Assembly: GCF_022174665.1 (NCBI RefSeq)
Contig: NZ_CP076562.1
Location: forward strand, 2,372,525-2,436,524
Length of the DNA stretch: 64,000 bases
From: Eubacterium sp. MSJ-33
Lineage (GTDB): Bacteria; Bacillota; Clostridia; Lachnospirales; Lachnospiraceae
Direction: 5' to 3'
A program made the position numbers and the translations under genes. The notes beneath the pieces were generated by a model. It made no database searches and had not been told where the DNA came from. It worked only from the letters and a program-made list of their open reading frames with translations. This document shows, one piece after another, positions 16,697 to 24,422 of the stretch; position 1 is the stretch's first letter, and each line of letters opens with the position of its first letter.

Positions 16697-17200
16697 ATGA
16701 AACGAACAATCTCAAAATCCGAAAGACCGTACAGACTGTTACTGTGTGTTAAGATTTCTTTGCTGGTGATTATGCTGGCAGGCTGCTCCACTTCTTCGGA
16801 CTCCGACACAAACACAAGAGGTTTCACGGACTTTGCTACCATTGAAGAAGAATACCTAACGACCATTGAGAGTTTGAATTGGCCGGAGGGCGTTACTCCG
16901 CCTGATGCTTTGGAAGGCGAAGATACGGGAGCGTCTTTTCAGATAGGATATGGCGATACAAAAGCATCTAACCTTTGGGAATATTCTTGGATGCAGGAAT
17001 GGCTTGATACTTACAATACGGATTCGGAAAGGGCGGCAAAAGCCTTAGCTGAACTCGAAAAAGCCTTTGATATGCCTTATATGGGAACAGATCGCTGTGA
17101 TGACGCCACACGCAAATATCTTCGTGATAATATTGATAAAGCAAAGTTGGGAGATCCGTCTGGATTTACAGAGTATATTCAGGCAAATTATGCCGATTAA
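16697..17200 (+). CDS. Small secreted lipoprotein of the exporter cassette, function unknown
   Basis: A 167-aa protein with a basic N-terminus, a hydrophobic stretch and a lipobox (IMLAGCST), so it is anchored on the outer face of the membrane. The mature domain is acidic with Trp-rich motifs (NLWEYSWMQEWLDTY) and no cysteine pair. I do not recognise the fold. AAGGAGGA precedes the start. It lies 27 bases after the permease and is in the same operon. A role as substrate-binding or immunity lipoprotein (as in lantibiotic resistance operons) is only a guess from context. Confidence 0.75.
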   Translation: MKRTISKSERPYRLLLCVKISLLVIMLAGCSTSSDSDTNTRGFTDFATIEEEYLTTIESLNWPEGVTPPDALEGEDTGASFQIGYGDTKASNLWEYSWMQEWLDTYNTDSERAAKALAELEKAFDMPYMGTDRCDDATRKYLRDNIDKAKLGDPSGFTEYIQANYAD

Positions 17201-17244
17201 AAAATGGCACATAGGAGTTTTTGGGCTGGGAGGTGAGCACATAT

Positions 17245-18201
17245 ATGCAGAGAAAACGCCGTAAGAAAAAACGATTTGGAGTATTTTTGCTTTTGCTTGT
17301 AGTTTGTATCGGCATAGGTATAATGTTTGTGCCGTGGGCAATGCAGCCGGAAAATTTCAGAGCGGTAAAGAATAAAATAAATGGTTTTCTCTACAAAGAA
17401 GATTTTCCTGACTCTTATAATGCAAAATCGCTGATTTTGGTGGATTGTTCTGATGATGAAATATTTGTTTCAAAAAACGAGAACGAGCCACAAATTCCTG
17501 CAAGTTTAGCCAAGCTGTTTGTTATTGAGTATGCGTCAACTTTAGCAGACCTTGATAGTATCGTTGTTGCAGACTATGGTGCTATTTCACTCACGAAACC
17601 CGGCTCGTCTGTTGCTCAAATCAAGGAAAAAGAATACTTTTTACACAATCTATTTGCGGCAATGTTAGTACCGTCAGGGAATGACGCAGCTTATGTGGTT
17701 GCTGATTATTGTGGAGGATTACTTTCGCCGCAAGCAGAAAGCTGTCAAGAGCGTGTGAGGATTTTTATGGAGAACTTAAACCTGCATTTGCAACAGCAGG
17801 GGTACTTAGACACAGTTTTATATGATCCGAGTGGTTTTGATATGGAGGCACTTACCACCACTTTAGATTTGAAAGAAGTAGTATATCGGTTGTTGGAATA
17901 CTCGTGGTTTAGAGAAATTGTATCTCAAAACACTTATACGGCAACACTGCCTGATGGCAGTACACAAATATGGCAGAATACAAACGCCTTCCTTGATCCG
18001 ACATCCGAATATTACAACGAAAATGTATGCGGAATTAAGACTGGCTCTCTGTCTGACGACTATAACTTGATTGTGCTTTACCAGCAGCACGGAAAAGAGT
18101 TTTTGATATGCAGTTTAGGATCTCAGTCCGATTCCTCTCGTTATGACGATGTGAATTTTATTCTGAAAACGATTGATGAATCGTATTATCTCACGCAATA
18201 A
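17245..18201 (+). CDS. Membrane-anchored D-alanyl-D-alanine carboxypeptidase (DacA/PBP5 family)
   Basis: A 318-aa serine peptidase. A basic N-terminus and one TM (about 11-31) anchor it. The catalytic motifs are all present: SLAK at 87-90, SGN at 144-146 and KTG at 265-267. It removes the terminal D-Ala from peptidoglycan pentapeptides outside the membrane. The C-terminal beta domain of PBP5 is missing. The start at 17245 follows GGAGGTGA. An earlier in-frame TTG is less likely. In an operon with VanRS-like regulators and an exporter it may remodel the wall against a D-Ala-D-Ala- or lipid II-binding antibiotic. Confidence 0.9.
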   Translation: MQRKRRKKKRFGVFLLLLVVCIGIGIMFVPWAMQPENFRAVKNKINGFLYKEDFPDSYNAKSLILVDCSDDEIFVSKNENEPQIPASLAKLFVIEYASTLADLDSIVVADYGAISLTKPGSSVAQIKEKEYFLHNLFAAMLVPSGNDAAYVVADYCGGLLSPQAESCQERVRIFMENLNLHLQQQGYLDTVLYDPSGFDMEALTTTLDLKEVVYRLLEYSWFREIVSQNTYTATLPDGSTQIWQNTNAFLDPTSEYYNENVCGIKTGSLSDDYNLIVLYQQHGKEFLICSLGSQSDSSRYDDVNFILKTIDESYYLTQ

Positions 18202-18264
18202 ATCTTATGTTGTCCAAGACAAAAAACTAACCAAGGGGGTGATAATATCGGACGAATCGTAATA

Positions 18265-18663
18265 ATGGAGTTCAAAGCACAAGACTCAACAGCCTTTGAC
18301 GATATGCTGGCTTTTGTAAAACAGCACCCTGATTTTGAAAAATTAGAGATTTCATATGAGCCGACATTATCCCTTTCCGGCTTAGAAATCAATTTGAGCC
18401 GGCGCAGAGTTATCAATAACGGTCAGGAAATTGAACTGACTGTCAAAGAGTACGATATACTCTGCTTGCTCGCAGCCAATAAAGGTCGTGTTCTTACATA
18501 CGAGCAGATTTATGATAAGGTGTGGGGCGAAATATCAGCAGGCAATGAAAAGGATACCGTAGGCTTTCACATTCGGAATCTTCGTAAAAAACTATGTGAT
18601 ACAAACTCTCACTTTTCCATAGATAGTGTTCGTGAGATCGGCTACCGCTTTAACAGTCGGTAA
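18265..18663 (+). CDS. Orphan winged-helix DNA-binding protein (OmpR-type output domain)
   Basis: A 132-aa protein. The first 45 residues are a short leader without receiver motifs, then comes a complete trans_reg_C winged helix (LSRRRVINNGQEIELTVKEYDILCLL, YEQIYDKVWG, VGFHIRNLRKKL, IGYRF). No phospho-acceptor Asp is visible. The best Shine-Dalgarno, AAGGGGGTGAT at 18232, is about 26 bases upstream of the first ATG, so a non-ATG start may be used and translation could begin up to 9 codons earlier. It is likely a receiver-less response-regulator derivative that acts with the cassette. Confidence 0.7.
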   Translation: MEFKAQDSTAFDDMLAFVKQHPDFEKLEISYEPTLSLSGLEINLSRRRVINNGQEIELTVKEYDILCLLAANKGRVLTYEQIYDKVWGEISAGNEKDTVGFHIRNLRKKLCDTNSHFSIDSVREIGYRFNSR

Positions 18664-18867
18664 GCAGTTCCTCGTAGTTCATAATGAATTGCGAGGGATG
18701 TCTTAAAATAAAAAGACGTATTTTAAGGCGAATGACATCTTTTGGATGCACAAAAGTCAAAAAAACGTCCAAGAGTATCCAGGTATATAGAATCTGGGGA
18801 AGCCCATTTCCCAAGGGTTTGCAGGGATATACAAGAGTTAGCTTAGCAATCAAAAAAATTCCCAACG

Positions 18868-19338
18868 ATGAAGTCACTGGATGGTGTAAATAAGAAAAAT
18901 GATGTAAATAAAACAGCTTCTGAAGCACCTGAAAAAAATGTAAAAACTGAGTCTGAAAAGATTGATTTCTCTAATGTGAAGATCGAGCCGATCTTTGAAG
19001 AAATGGTAGATTTCGATACATTTGCAAAATCTGATTTCCGTGCAGTTAAGATTTTAGCTTGTGAAGCAGTACCGAAGTCAAAGAAGCTTCTGAAGTTTAC
19101 ATTAGATGACGGAGAACGCAAAGACCGTGTGATTTTAAGCGGTATTCATGACTATTACGAGCCGGAAGAACTGGTTGGTAAGACAGCAATCGCTATCGTG
19201 AACCTGCCACCGAGAAAGATGATGGGAATCGATTCCGAGGGTATGCTGATTTCAGCAGTACACGAGGAAGACGGTCACGAAGGACTGAATCTGCTGATGG
19301 TGGATGACCACATTCCGGCAGGTGCAAAGCTCTATTAA
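18868..19338 (+). pseudogene. metG (3' fragment): Detached C-terminal tRNA-binding domain of methionyl-tRNA synthetase
   Basis: About 156 codons match the end of clostridial MetRS: an acidic linker, VDFDTFAKSDFRAVKILACE, VPKSKKLLKFTLDDG, VILSGIHDYYEPEELVGK, NLPPRKMMGIDSEGML and VDDHIPAGAKLY, the EMAPII/Trbp111 OB fold. The catalytic domain is absent and no Shine-Dalgarno precedes the first ATG at 18868. The native-looking terminator follows at 19405. I read it as a captured 3' end of metG. If translated it could still bind tRNA as a Trbp111-like protein. Confidence 0.75.
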
Positions 19339-19404
19339 GATGAGAAAAATCAATTGATGCAGAAATCGGTGCAAGCAAGAAAAAATCGCATAATTAGCAT
19401 AATG

Positions 19405-19438
19405 AATGGGCAGTCCTGAAATCGGGATTGCCCATTTT
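19405..19438 (+). terminator. Terminator following the metG fragment
   Basis: AATGGGCA-TCC pairs with GGA-TTGCCCATT over an 8-base loop, followed by TTT. It was probably captured together with the metG 3' end. Confidence 0.75.
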
Positions 19439-19544
19439 CAGAAAGAAAAAGATAAAATATAATTTATTGTAGTATTGACAAGAGAGTGATATAATGTGGA
19501 CATGAAAATTAAAAAAACCGGATTTGACAGAAGAAAGGATTGTT

Positions 19545-19874
19545 ATGAAGTTTATTAATACCAGAAAATTCACATGGATAATTTGCATTATAGGATGTTT
19601 GCTTGCTCTTGTGAGCATATTTTTCTTACCGACTATGATTCCAATACATTTTGCAAATGGGATTGCGGATAATTATGTAAGAAAAATACAAATATTCTTA
19701 TTTCCTATATTACAGGTACTTATCACATTTTTGACAGGACGAGAAAAAGTAAAATATTGCCTGACACATTCAAAAACTTTCTTAACAGACATCCAGTTTA
19801 ATTGGATGATAGATGGAGTACTTTTATTGGTAATGTTTGCAGAAATATGGGTTATCTATGCTTCATTTGCATAG
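19545..19874 (+). CDS. Small DUF1648/SdpI-like membrane protein
   Basis: A 109-aa protein with three hydrophobic helices (about 6-25, 45-62, 84-105). TMIPIHFANGIADNY between TM1 and TM2 is the DUF1648 signature also found in SdpI immunity proteins. Full SdpI has six TMs, so this is a short or truncated member. The start at 19545 follows AAGAAAGGA. TTGTAG and TATAAT 17 bases apart lie upstream, and a terminator follows at 19907. It may be an immunity-type membrane protein, not shown by sequence. Confidence 0.65.
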   Translation: MKFINTRKFTWIICIIGCLLALVSIFFLPTMIPIHFANGIADNYVRKIQIFLFPILQVLITFLTGREKVKYCLTHSKTFLTDIQFNWMIDGVLLLVMFAEIWVIYASFA

Positions 19875-19906
19875 AAATATTATTCGAACAACTCCCAGTT
19901 TACCAA

Positions 19907-19948
19907 GCTCTTTGAGAGAGGAGAAATCCTTTTCTCAAAGGGCTTTTT
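19907..19948 (+). terminator. Terminator after the DUF1648 gene
   Basis: GCTCTTTGAGA (19907) pairs with TCTCAAAGGGC (19933) with one G-T pair, followed by TTTTT. Confidence 0.75.
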
Positions 19949-20029
19949 CTATTTGTACGGATATTCGCAAACTACAAGATAAAGCCAAAACTTCATATAC
20001 TCTAAGCACAAGGAGGTTGAGGTTTGGCT

Positions 20030-20299
20030 ATGAATAACAGTTTAGCGGAAGTACACCCGGAGCTTATTTCGGAGTGGTCGGAGAAGAACTTACCGCTTAC
20101 ACCTGATGATATTACCTTTGGCTCAAGCATCCACCCGGAGCTTGTTTCGGAACCATTTGACGATAAAATGTATAGTAGCAAGTTAAGAGAGGATTTTTGT
20201 TGGAGCAGACCAAAATATTATACGGTTCCTATTTCAGATCCCAGTAAAAATAATAAACATGTGCCACAAAACTTGAAAAAATCTCGATTTGTGGCATAA
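20030..20299 (+). pseudogene. Truncated treble-clef zinc-ribbon protein
   Basis: The 5' end resembles clostridial zinc-ribbon proteins with repeated HPEL-x-EW-x-x-x-N-x-P motifs (VHPELISEWSEKNLPL, IHPELVSE). The expected Cys-rich treble-clef repeats after each motif are missing and the frame soon runs into unrelated sequence. The last codons are the left palindrome of the DUF4143 unit, so the insertion of that unit probably truncated the gene. The start could be the ATG at 20030 or the TTG at 20024, after AAGGAGG. Confidence 0.6.
20258..20296. repeat. Palindrome left of the DUF4143 ATPase, with embedded promoter
   Basis: CATGTGCCACAAA and TTTGTGGCA form a dyad with a 17-base centre containing TTGAAA. 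CATAAT follows 16 bases later, so the gene's promoter lies across the dyad. A second, better dyad of the same sequence follows the gene at 21549-21588, and the outer arms CATGTGCCACAAA and TTTGTGGCACATG match exactly. Confidence 0.75.
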
Positions 20300-20325
20300 T
20301 ATATATTGGATTGGAGATGATGATA

Positions 20326-21549
20326 ATGTATATAAAACGAGAAAGATATTTAAGTAAGATAAGACCTTTTTATGATGTGGATTTAATTAAAGTACTAACT
20401 GGAGTCCGTCGATGCGGAAAATCAATTTTATTAGAGCAGATAGAAGAGGAATATATTGAAAACGGATTTGATAAGACACATATTATAAAAATCAATTTTG
20501 AAGATTTGCAGTTTGAAAAAGTAAGAACGGCTGAAAAGTTGAATGCCTATGTAAATGAGCAGATTAAGGACAAGTCAAGATATTTGATATTTCTGGATGA
20601 GATACAGCATGTACGCAGTTTTGAAAAAGTGTTGGCTTCCTTTAGAGCAACTTTGAACTGTTCTATTTTCATTACAGGTAGCAATTCTAAACTATTGTCC
20701 GGTAAAATGGCAACATTACTTGTCGGACGTTGTGTTGAGTTTCGGATTATGCCATTTTCGTTTGCAGAGAGCTATGAGTATATCAAAACATTGGGAAAGA
20801 ATATGTCTCCTGATGAATTTATGATTGATTATATTAACTGGGGAGGGTTTCCACTTCGTTTTTCATTCACAAAGGAAAGTGATATTAAGCGATATTTGGA
20901 ACAGACCTATACAGGTATCTTAGATAAAGATATTATTACCGAGAGATCCAAAGTCAACCGTCAAAACTTTGAACGTGTTGCAACATATATTATGGCAAAT
21001 GCTGGCAAAGAGTTCTCTAGTAAAAATATCGAAACATATTTTGAACATCAAAATTCGGATATCATGGACAAGAAAACTATCTACAGATATTTGGAAAAAA
21101 TGGATAATGCGTGTTTGATCGACCGTGTTAAGAGATTTAATATCGTTGGAAAGCAGGCCATGTCATACATTGAGAAGCAGTATGCTGTAGATACTGGTTT
21201 CAGAATGATTAATACAAATTTGGTCAACTTTGAAGATACATTCTTTCTTGAAAATATCATCTACAATGAATTAAAATCAAGGGACTACGAAGTATTTACT
21301 GGAAAAACATATAAAGGTGAAATAGATTTTGTGGCAATTAATGGTCGAAAGAAGTGCTTTATCCAGGTAGCTTATTATTTAGCTGGAAAGGAAACGATTG
21401 AACGAGAATTTGGTGCATTTAAGCCGATTAGTGATGCTTCACCTAAATATGTATTTTCACTGGACAGATTTGATTATTCAAGAGACGGTATTGCCCATAT
21501 CAATATCATTGATTACCTGTTAGGCAAAGTAGATATCAATCTATCATAG
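20326..21549 (+). CDS. AAA+ ATPase with DUF4143 (AAA_14 family), copy 1
   Basis: A 407-aa protein. Walker A is GVRRCGKSILL, Walker B YLIFLDEIQHV, sensor 1 FITGSNSKLLSG. The C-terminal DUF4143 part includes VDTGFRMIN and a PD-(D/E)XK-like core (GEIDFVAING, FIQVAYYL). It starts at 20326 after GGAG at 20313. The family is widespread in gut anaerobes and archaea and its role is unknown. It is a distant paralogue of 40402-41646. Bracketing by matching palindromes suggests either autoregulation plus termination or a small mobile cassette. Confidence 0.85.
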   Translation: MYIKRERYLSKIRPFYDVDLIKVLTGVRRCGKSILLEQIEEEYIENGFDKTHIIKINFEDLQFEKVRTAEKLNAYVNEQIKDKSRYLIFLDEIQHVRSFEKVLASFRATLNCSIFITGSNSKLLSGKMATLLVGRCVEFRIMPFSFAESYEYIKTLGKNMSPDEFMIDYINWGGFPLRFSFTKESDIKRYLEQTYTGILDKDIITERSKVNRQNFERVATYIMANAGKEFSSKNIETYFEHQNSDIMDKKTIYRYLEKMDNACLIDRVKRFNIVGKQAMSYIEKQYAVDTGFRMINTNLVNFEDTFFLENIIYNELKSRDYEVFTGKTYKGEIDFVAINGRKKCFIQVAYYLAGKETIEREFGAFKPISDASPKYVFSLDRFDYSRDGIAHINIIDYLLGKVDINLS

Positions 21550-21588
21550 TGCCACAAATCAAAAAATATTTTCAATTTGTGGCACATG
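21549..21588. repeat. Palindrome right of the DUF4143 ATPase
   Basis: GTGCCACAAAT (21549-21559) and ATTTGTGGCAC (21575-21585) form a perfect 11-bp stem over a 15-base loop, directly at the stop codon. There is no T-run, so simple termination is less likely. It is the same motif as at 20258. Confidence 0.8.
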
Positions 21589-21785
21589 CTTTGAAAGAGA
21601 ATGTGTGCGACGCACACACATGAAGTATCATTTTAGAACACGAACCGGAAAATACAATGGCTTTTTCTAACTGACTAAAATTGGTTGTTTGTCGCCGCCC
21701 CTAATTGGTTAAATCCAAGCGACTGTGGGTGGCAGAATCATTGGAGTAAGTACCGATTTTTATAGATACCGTATCTGCCGTCTGC

Positions 21786-23542
21786 CGTCAATTGTAATCT
21801 GAGATTCCATACCCGCCATCTCAGACTTCTTTAAAAGTTAATAGTAATAAGTGTAAAGGAAGGGTATGGATTTTCCTTTACAAATTCAAGAGACTGACTG
21901 GATTGTTGGTCTCTTTTTTGTTATGCTTTGATTTCTGGCGGCTGGAAAGGAGCTACCATGTCAAAGTTTTTAACATATGAAGATCGATTAGTTATTGCAC
22001 AACTCCTTCAGGAGAATGTCTCTTTTGGAGTTATAGGAAAGAAGTTAGGCAAGGATCGTACCACGATTGCAAAGGAAATAAAAAAGCATTCCTATGATAA
22101 GAAAAGTGGTCGCCCAGGATATCCTTACAATCCATGTAAACATCGCAGTACATGCAAAGCTAAAAAGCTGTGCGGAAACAGTTGTACGCATCAATCAGCG
22201 TATAAATGCAGTCTGTGTTCCGAGTGTACATTACATTGTCCGGATTTTGCAGAGGATATCTGCTCCGTTAAAACCAAACCTCCATATGTATGTAATGGTT
22301 GTAGCCAGCTTCCCCAATGTACCTTGTTAAAACGCATTTATGGCCCGGCAGATGCTCATGAAATGGCACATCAGTCTATTTCGGAATCCAGGACAGGTAT
22401 TTTATCCAATGAGGATGATATAGCAAGAATCAACGGAATCATCAGCCCCTTGGTTAAAAATGGACAGTCTCTTCATCAGATTTATATAGAGCATGTTGAT
22501 GAAATCATGTGCAGTGAAAAAACATTGTATAACTATGTTGATGCCCAGCTTTTTGATATCCGTAACATTGATCTGCCTCGTAAAGTAAAGTATCGCCCGC
22601 GATACAAACAGCCTGAATTCAAGGTAGACAGAGGATGTCGTATTGGTAGAAGCTATACTGATTTCCAGAAGTTTCTTGAAGCAAAGCCGGAGTCTGCTGT
22701 TGTACAGATGGATAGTGTTATCGGACGTGTGGGAGGCAAATGCCTGCTTACTATACATTTCGTTGAAACAAGTTTAATGCTTGCATTTCTGCGAGATTCA
22801 AATACTTCAGCATCTGTCATACAGATTATAAATCTGTTGGATAAAGTCCTTGGAAATGAAGATTTTTCACGGTTGTTTCCGGTTATTCTTACGGATAATG
22901 GAAGTGAGTTTTCAAATCCAAAAGCAATTGAAAAACGAGATACGATTCCATGCAGCAGAACGAATGTATTTTACTGCGATCCAAGTGCACCTTACCAAAA
23001 GGGAGCCTGTGAAGTGAATCATGAGCTGATACGTCGTATCCTGCCAAAGGGAAGCAGCTTTGATGATTTGACACAGAAGGATATTTTTCTGATGATGGAT
23101 CATATCAATTCTTATAAAAGAAAAAAGCTGAACAACCGTAGCCCATACGAAACGTTCAGCTTTTATTACGGAGAAGATATACTTAAGAAACTTGGATGTA
23201 AACCGGTTGCCGCCGAAAACATCATCTTAAAGCCTAAACTTCTCAAAAAGTAACAGATAAATTTGCAAAGTGCCGCCAGAACAAAAACAGCAGAATGACT
23301 TCAAAACAGGGATGGATTCTCCGAATACAAAAATTTCGAGCGGGAATTGATCTCTTATTGTCGTGTGCAAATTTATTGCTGAACGTATTATAACATGTCA
23401 ATGTACAAATGAAAATCCGGGAAATTCGCTTACAAAACGGGATTTTCGTTTACAAAGTGGGAATCTCGTTTACAAAATGAGATTTTCATTTACAAAGAGG
23501 GGCTCTTGCGTTACAAACGGGACTCTCGTTCTACATTTCACC
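21786..23542 (+). mobile_element. IS30-family insertion sequence, copy 2
   Basis: 1757 bp, matching copy 1 at an offset of 11,876 bp throughout. The differences seen are G to A near 23286 (AAGACAG versus AAAACAG), A to G near 23386 (AACATATT versus AACGTATT) and A to G near 23502. The right end lacks the extra 20-bp unit of copy 1. The stretch 21589-21785 between the ATPase palindrome and this IS holds a GTGTGCG/CGCACAC hairpin and no gene. Confidence 0.9.
21958..23253 (+). CDS. IS30-family transposase (copy 2)
   Basis: 431 aa with the same sequence as the copy at 10082-11377: N-terminal IS30 HTH, Cys-rich zinc region, and DDE core with catalytic Asp (MDSVIG), Asp (TDNGSEF) and Glu (GACEVNHE). 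The start at 21958 follows AAGGAG. Identity of the two coding regions, with the few differences confined to non-coding DNA, suggests a recent duplication and an active element. Confidence 0.95.
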   Translation: MSKFLTYEDRLVIAQLLQENVSFGVIGKKLGKDRTTIAKEIKKHSYDKKSGRPGYPYNPCKHRSTCKAKKLCGNSCTHQSAYKCSLCSECTLHCPDFAEDICSVKTKPPYVCNGCSQLPQCTLLKRIYGPADAHEMAHQSISESRTGILSNEDDIARINGIISPLVKNGQSLHQIYIEHVDEIMCSEKTLYNYVDAQLFDIRNIDLPRKVKYRPRYKQPEFKVDRGCRIGRSYTDFQKFLEAKPESAVVQMDSVIGRVGGKCLLTIHFVETSLMLAFLRDSNTSASVIQIINLLDKVLGNEDFSRLFPVILTDNGSEFSNPKAIEKRDTIPCSRTNVFYCDPSAPYQKGACEVNHELIRRILPKGSSFDDLTQKDIFLMMDHINSYKRKKLNNRSPYETFSFYYGEDILKKLGCKPVAAENIILKPKLLKK

Positions 23543-23556
23543 CGTCATATATCTTT
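23543..23556. repeat. Right copy of the 14-bp target-site duplication
   Basis: CGTCATATATCTTT immediately follows IS copy 2 and equals the sequence at 9896-9909 left of IS copy 1. It marks the right boundary of the composite transposon. Confidence 0.85.
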
Positions 23557-23690
23557 GAAACTGAAAAACAATAAAAAATTATCGAAAAACAATAAATATA
23601 TATTGACAATCAATAATTAATCGTGTAAGGTGGAAAAAAGAAAGAATAATAACAGGCGATTCAGGAAAGTGATGGGAGGATATATTGCAT

Positions 23691-24143
23691 ATGAAAGAAA
23701 ATAAAATTGCCGGTGCGACGAAGGTTTTGCTGGACATCATGTATTTTGTAGGAATGGTTGTGACACTGACTTTGCCGGTGTCGTTCAAATGGTATGGAAC
23801 CGTAATCAACCCATTTTTTGGAGAGTATTATATCTGGATGGTGATAATCTTCATGACAGCGGGTGTGTTCGCAGTGCTGATTCTAAGAGAGCTTCGGAAG
23901 ATGTTTAAGACGGTGCTTGCTGACGATTGCTTCGTGAAGGAAAATGTAAAGAGTCTGAACCGGATGGGGATATACAGCTTCGCGATTATGGCAGTTATGC
24001 TTTGCCGGATTCCGCTTTACTTTACTCCGGCTGTATTTATCATTGTTGTAGTATTTTTGATCGCAGGTCTTTTCTCCCGTGTGCTTGCCATCGTATTTGA
24101 CAAGGCAGTGCAGTACAAGGAAGAAAATGATTTTACGATATAG
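23691..24143 (+). CDS. DUF2975 family membrane protein
   Basis: A 150-aa protein with four predicted TM helices (about 12-33, 45-70, 92-112, 116-137) and the conserved stretch between TM2 and TM3 (LADDCFVKENVKSLNRMG) that marks DUF2975. The function of the family is unknown, but it is regularly encoded with a YozG-type HTH protein, as here (24158). The start at 23691 follows GGGAGGA. TTGACA at 23603 may be the -35 box. The two GAAAAACAATAAA direct repeats at about 23562 and 23584 just upstream of it may be operators. This gene lies right outside the transposon. Confidence 0.88.
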   Translation: MKENKIAGATKVLLDIMYFVGMVVTLTLPVSFKWYGTVINPFFGEYYIWMVIIFMTAGVFAVLILRELRKMFKTVLADDCFVKENVKSLNRMGIYSFAIMAVMLCRIPLYFTPAVFIIVVVFLIAGLFSRVLAIVFDKAVQYKEENDFTI

Positions 24144-24157
24144 AAGGCGGTGGTGAT

Positions 24158-24382
24158 ATGGCGATTAAAGTGAATCTGGATGTGTTGATGGCACAGAAGA
24201 AAAAAGGGCTGACAGAGCTTGCGAAGGAGGTCGACATCACGCTTGCAAATCTGTCAATCCTGAAGAATAACAAGGCGAAAGCGGTGCGGTTTTCTACGTT
24301 GGAATCCATCTGTAAAGCACTCGACTGCCAGCCGGGAGATATATTGATCTATGAGGATGAAGATAGTGATAACGAAGGATAA
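24158..24382 (+). CDS. YozG-like XRE-family regulator
   Basis: A 74-aa single HTH domain (LMAQKKKGLTELAKEVDITLANLS, FSTLESICKALDCQPGDIL) with an acidic tail. It lies 14 bases after the DUF2975 gene in the same operon and 40 bases before the DUF4173 gene. It is probably the regulator of this membrane-protein operon. It is related in type to the transposon-borne HTH at 11794 but clearly different in sequence. Confidence 0.85.
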   Translation: MAIKVNLDVLMAQKKKGLTELAKEVDITLANLSILKNNKAKAVRFSTLESICKALDCQPGDILIYEDEDSDNEG

Positions 24383-24422
24383 TTACGATTGACAGAACGT
24401 ATCTGGAAAGGAGTGTTTCCAT

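Larger units (their letters stand above)
9910..23542. mobile_element. Composite transposon, 13.6 kb, bounded by two direct IS30-family copies
   Basis: Two insertion sequences of 1757 bp (copy 1 has 20 extra bases at its right end) lie in the same orientation 11,876 bp apart. I saw only about three base differences between them, all in the non-coding 3' part. The segment is flanked by 14-bp direct repeats, whereas the inner IS junctions share no repeat, so the unit entered as a block. The cargo at 11687-21785 holds a regulated MacAB-like exporter, a D,D-carboxypeptidase and assorted fragments (metG 3' end, zinc-ribbon stub, DUF4143 ATPase). The cargo is AT-richer than the flanks. Confidence 0.85.

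Noticed and set aside
18684..18893. 69-codon ORF between the wHTH gene and the metG fragment
   Set aside because: No ribosome binding site and no recognisable family; the stretch looks like recombination debris with hairpins.
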